Part shown: piece by piece, positions 6,769 to 8,622 of the stretch
How the letters are laid out: every line of letters starts with the position of its first letter
Numbering within the stretch: position 1 is the stretch's first letter
Source of the DNA: an uncultured Bacteroidota bacterium
Lineage (GTDB): Bacteria > Bacteroidota > Bacteroidia > Chitinophagales > Chitinophagaceae
Assembly: GCA_903825065.1 (NCBI GenBank)
Contig: CAIJZG010000309.1
Span: 1-8,622, forward strand
Length of the DNA: 8,622 bases
Reading direction: 5' to 3'
Position numbers and translations under genes: made by a program
The notes under the pieces: generated by a model
Database searches by the model: none
Seen by the model: only the letters and a program-made list of their open reading frames with translations
What the model was told of the DNA's origin: nothing

Positions 6769-8622
6769 ATGAAAAAAATGCTTGTCCTGCTGCTTGCAGC
6801 AATTGTTACAATTACTTTATTCTCATGTAGTAATAAAAGAAGTGGTAAACCTCGTTTACTGGTATTTAGTAAAACATCTGGATATCGTCATGCCTCAATT
6901 CCAAATGGAATAGCCGCTATTCAAAAGCTAGCCTTAGAAAATGGATATGATGTAGATACCACAGAAAATGCGGCAATTTTTAATGAAGATAGCCTTAAGA
7001 AATATGCTGCAGTTGTTTTTATGAGTACCACTGGTAATGTGCTAGATTATAGACAGCGTACTGCTTTTGAAAGATACATTCAAGCTGGTGGCGGATTTGT
7101 GGGAGTACACTCAGCTACTGATACGGAATATGATTGGGGTTGGTATGGCAGATTAGTTGGAAATTATTTCATCGATCATCCTGGAATCAACGACACTTTC
7201 CCCAATGTCCAACAAGCAACCTTGCATGTTGTTGATCAAACATTTGGTGCCACAAAACATTTGCCTGCCACATGGACTCGCACCGACGAATATTACAGTT
7301 TCAGAAAGCAACTAGATAGTAATATCCATGTGCTTATTAATATTGATGAAGCAACTTATAAAGGTGGACATAGAATGGGAAACCATCCAATGGCTTGGTA
7401 TCATGAATATGATGGTGGCCGTGCATTTTATACCGAGTTGGGTCATACAGCTGAATCATACACCGATGAAAATTACACCAAGCATTTATTAGGTGGTATT
7501 CAATATGCCATTGGTGAAAATAAAAATTTGAACTATAGTAAAGCAACATCTGAATACGCACCAGATGAAGATCGTTTTGCAAAAGTTTCATTAGTGCAAG
7601 GAACTTTTTTCGAGCCTACTGAAATGACGATTCTACCTAACTATGATGTGATCATTGCGCAACGCAGAGGAGAATTGTTATTATATAAAGCAGAAACAAA
7701 ACAAGTAAAACAAGTTGGATTTTTAAATGTGTATTGGAAAACATTACATACACCAAACGTAAATGCAGAAGAAGGATTATTAGGTATTTGTAAGGATCCA
7801 AATTTTGCAAAGAATCATTGGGTCTATATCTACTATAGTCCAGTCGACACAAGTGTAAACCGATTATCGCGTTTTACTTTTGTTAATGATACTATTGATA
7901 ATAAAACGGAGAAAGTGATTTTGGATGTAAAATCACAACGTGAAATATGTTGTCATACTGGGGGTTCCATAGCTTTTGGTCCTGATAATCTTTTATATTT
8001 TTCAGCAGGAGACAATAGTACTCCATTTGATGAACCGGGTGCTAAATATGTGAGTAGTAGTTTTGCACCACTCAATGATGTTCCAGGACATGAGCAATAT
8101 GATGCAAGAAGATCAGCGGGTAATAGTAATGATTTGCGTGGTAAAATCATGCGCATTAAGGTAAATGATGATGGAACCATTAAAATTCCAGAGGGAAATT
8201 TATTTCCTGTGGGAACTCCTAACACAAGACCTGAAATTTATGTGATGGGCAATCGCAATCCTTATCGTATTTCAGTAGATCAGAAAAATAGTAATCTTTA
8301 TTGGGGTGAAGTAGGTCCTGATGCAAATGCCGATAGCTTTGCCACACGTGGCCCTAAAGGCTATGATGAATTAAATCAAGCTCGTAAAGCTGGCTATTTT
8401 GGATGGCCTTTATTTGTGGGAAACAATTATGCGTATCATGAATACAATTATGCAACTGGAGTTCCAGGTGCGGCATTTGATGCTCTAAAGCCAATAAATA
8501 ATTCTAGAAATAATACAGGTATCAAAGAGTTGCCTCCTGCGCAACCAGCATTTATATGGTATCCATATGGCAATTCTCCTGATTTCCCTGAATTAGGAAC
8601 AGGAAGTAGGAATGCTATGGCA
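6769..8622 (+). CDS. Lipoprotein fusing a ThuA-like domain to a PQQ-dependent sugar dehydrogenase propeller, 3' end cut by window
   Basis: The reading frame is open for all 618 codons from the ATG at 6769 to the window edge. Residues 1-20 are a lipoprotein signal with lipobox LFSC (Cys20); the following SNKRS has no acidic run, so periplasm-facing anchoring seems more likely than surface export. Residues about 27-240 are ThuA-like: GYRH (38-41), GGGFVGVHSATD (107-118), DEYYSF (173-178), HPMAWYHEY (206-214) and ELGHT (223-227). Residues about 270 onward are a PQQ-type aldose dehydrogenase propeller: EEGLLG (334-339), CCHTGGSIAFGPD (394-406), GDN (414-416), GNRNP (494-498), WGEVGP (512-517) and GYFGWP (542-547). 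His396 and Asp415 are 19 residues apart, as I recall for His144 and Asp163 of soluble glucose dehydrogenase, and Arg496-Asn497 match its RN pair. Relatives often continue with PKD, cytochrome c and carbohydrate-binding domains, which would lie beyond this window. Substrate is unknown. Confidence 0.94.
   Translation, partial: MKKMLVLLLAAIVTITLFSCSNKRSGKPRLLVFSKTSGYRHASIPNGIAAIQKLALENGYDVDTTENAAIFNEDSLKKYAAVVFMSTTGNVLDYRQRTAFERYIQAGGGFVGVHSATDTEYDWGWYGRLVGNYFIDHPGINDTFPNVQQATLHVVDQTFGATKHLPATWTRTDEYYSFRKQLDSNIHVLINIDEATYKGGHRMGNHPMAWYHEYDGGRAFYTELGHTAESYTDENYTKHLLGGIQYAIGENKNLNYSKATSEYAPDEDRFAKVSLVQGTFFEPTEMTILPNYDVIIAQRRGELLLYKAETKQVKQVGFLNVYWKTLHTPNVNAEEGLLGICKDPNFAKNHWVYIYYSPVDTSVNRLSRFTFVNDTIDNKTEKVILDVKSQREICCHTGGSIAFGPDNLLYFSAGDNSTPFDEPGAKYVSSSFAPLNDVPGHEQYDARRSAGNSNDLRGKIMRIKVNDDGTIKIPEGNLFPVGTPNTRPEIYVMGNRNPYRISVDQKNSNLYWGEVGPDANADSFATRGPKGYDELNQARKAGYFGWPLFVGNNYAYHEYNYATGVPGAAFDALKPINNSRNNTGIKELPPAQPAFIWYPYGNSPDFPELGTGSRNAMA

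Noticed and set aside
7337..8225. Three minus-strand open frames (66-90 aa) between 7337 and 8225
   Set aside because: All are antisense to the continuous ThuA-PQQ frame, whose conserved motifs cover the same DNA; their translations look unstructured.

Overview
The window looks like chromosomal DNA from a saprophytic member of the Bacteroidota, most likely the Chitinophagia/Sphingobacteriia side. This is inferred from four things: AT-rich DNA, genes without clear Shine-Dalgarno sites, exported glycosidases of the polysaccharide-utilization type, and a lipoprotein joining a ThuA-like domain to a PQQ-type sugar dehydrogenase. There is no 16S rRNA or marker gene, so the lineage is a judgement. 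No tRNA, rRNA, CRISPR array, insertion sequence or phage gene was seen. The six genes fill nearly the whole window, and the four with both ends visible show no frameshift.

Layout: (1) Positions 1-1650, plus strand: the 3' part of an SMP-30/gluconolactonase-family gene (its start lies before the window), then 22 bp later a complete short-chain dehydrogenase (SDR). Together they form a plausible sugar -> sugar lactone -> sugar acid pair. (2) Positions 1653-5712, minus strand: a two-gene unit transcribed toward the first, a GH31 alpha-xylosidase-like enzyme followed after 25 bp by a GH35-like beta-galactosidase with a DUF5597-type C-terminus. Both have signal peptides. The SDR and GH35 stop codons face each other only 2 bp apart. 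(3) Positions 5713-5901: divergent intergenic region. (4) Positions 5902-6654, plus: a TauE/SafE (TSUP) membrane transporter. (5) Positions 6655-6768: a short regulatory gap with a terminator-like hairpin, a weak promoter-like match and a perfect 15-bp dyad just before the next start. (6) Positions 6769 to the end, plus: a lipoprotein with a ThuA-like domain followed by a PQQ-dependent sugar dehydrogenase beta-propeller, cut by the window end after 618 codons.

How it may work together (inference): GH31 plus GH35 is the enzyme pair known from xyloglucan side-chain removal, where GH35 takes off beta-galactose and GH31 then takes off the exposed alpha-xylose. The freed aldoses could be oxidised in the periplasm by the ThuA-PQQ protein, or in the cytoplasm by the SDR and lactonase. 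The genes are in four transcription units with no SusC/SusD, regulator or endoglucanase in view, so this is a hypothesis and not a demonstrated pathway. I see known families in a suggestive order and no clearly new system. The least explained items are the domain fusion, the dyad before its start codon, and the transporter's role.
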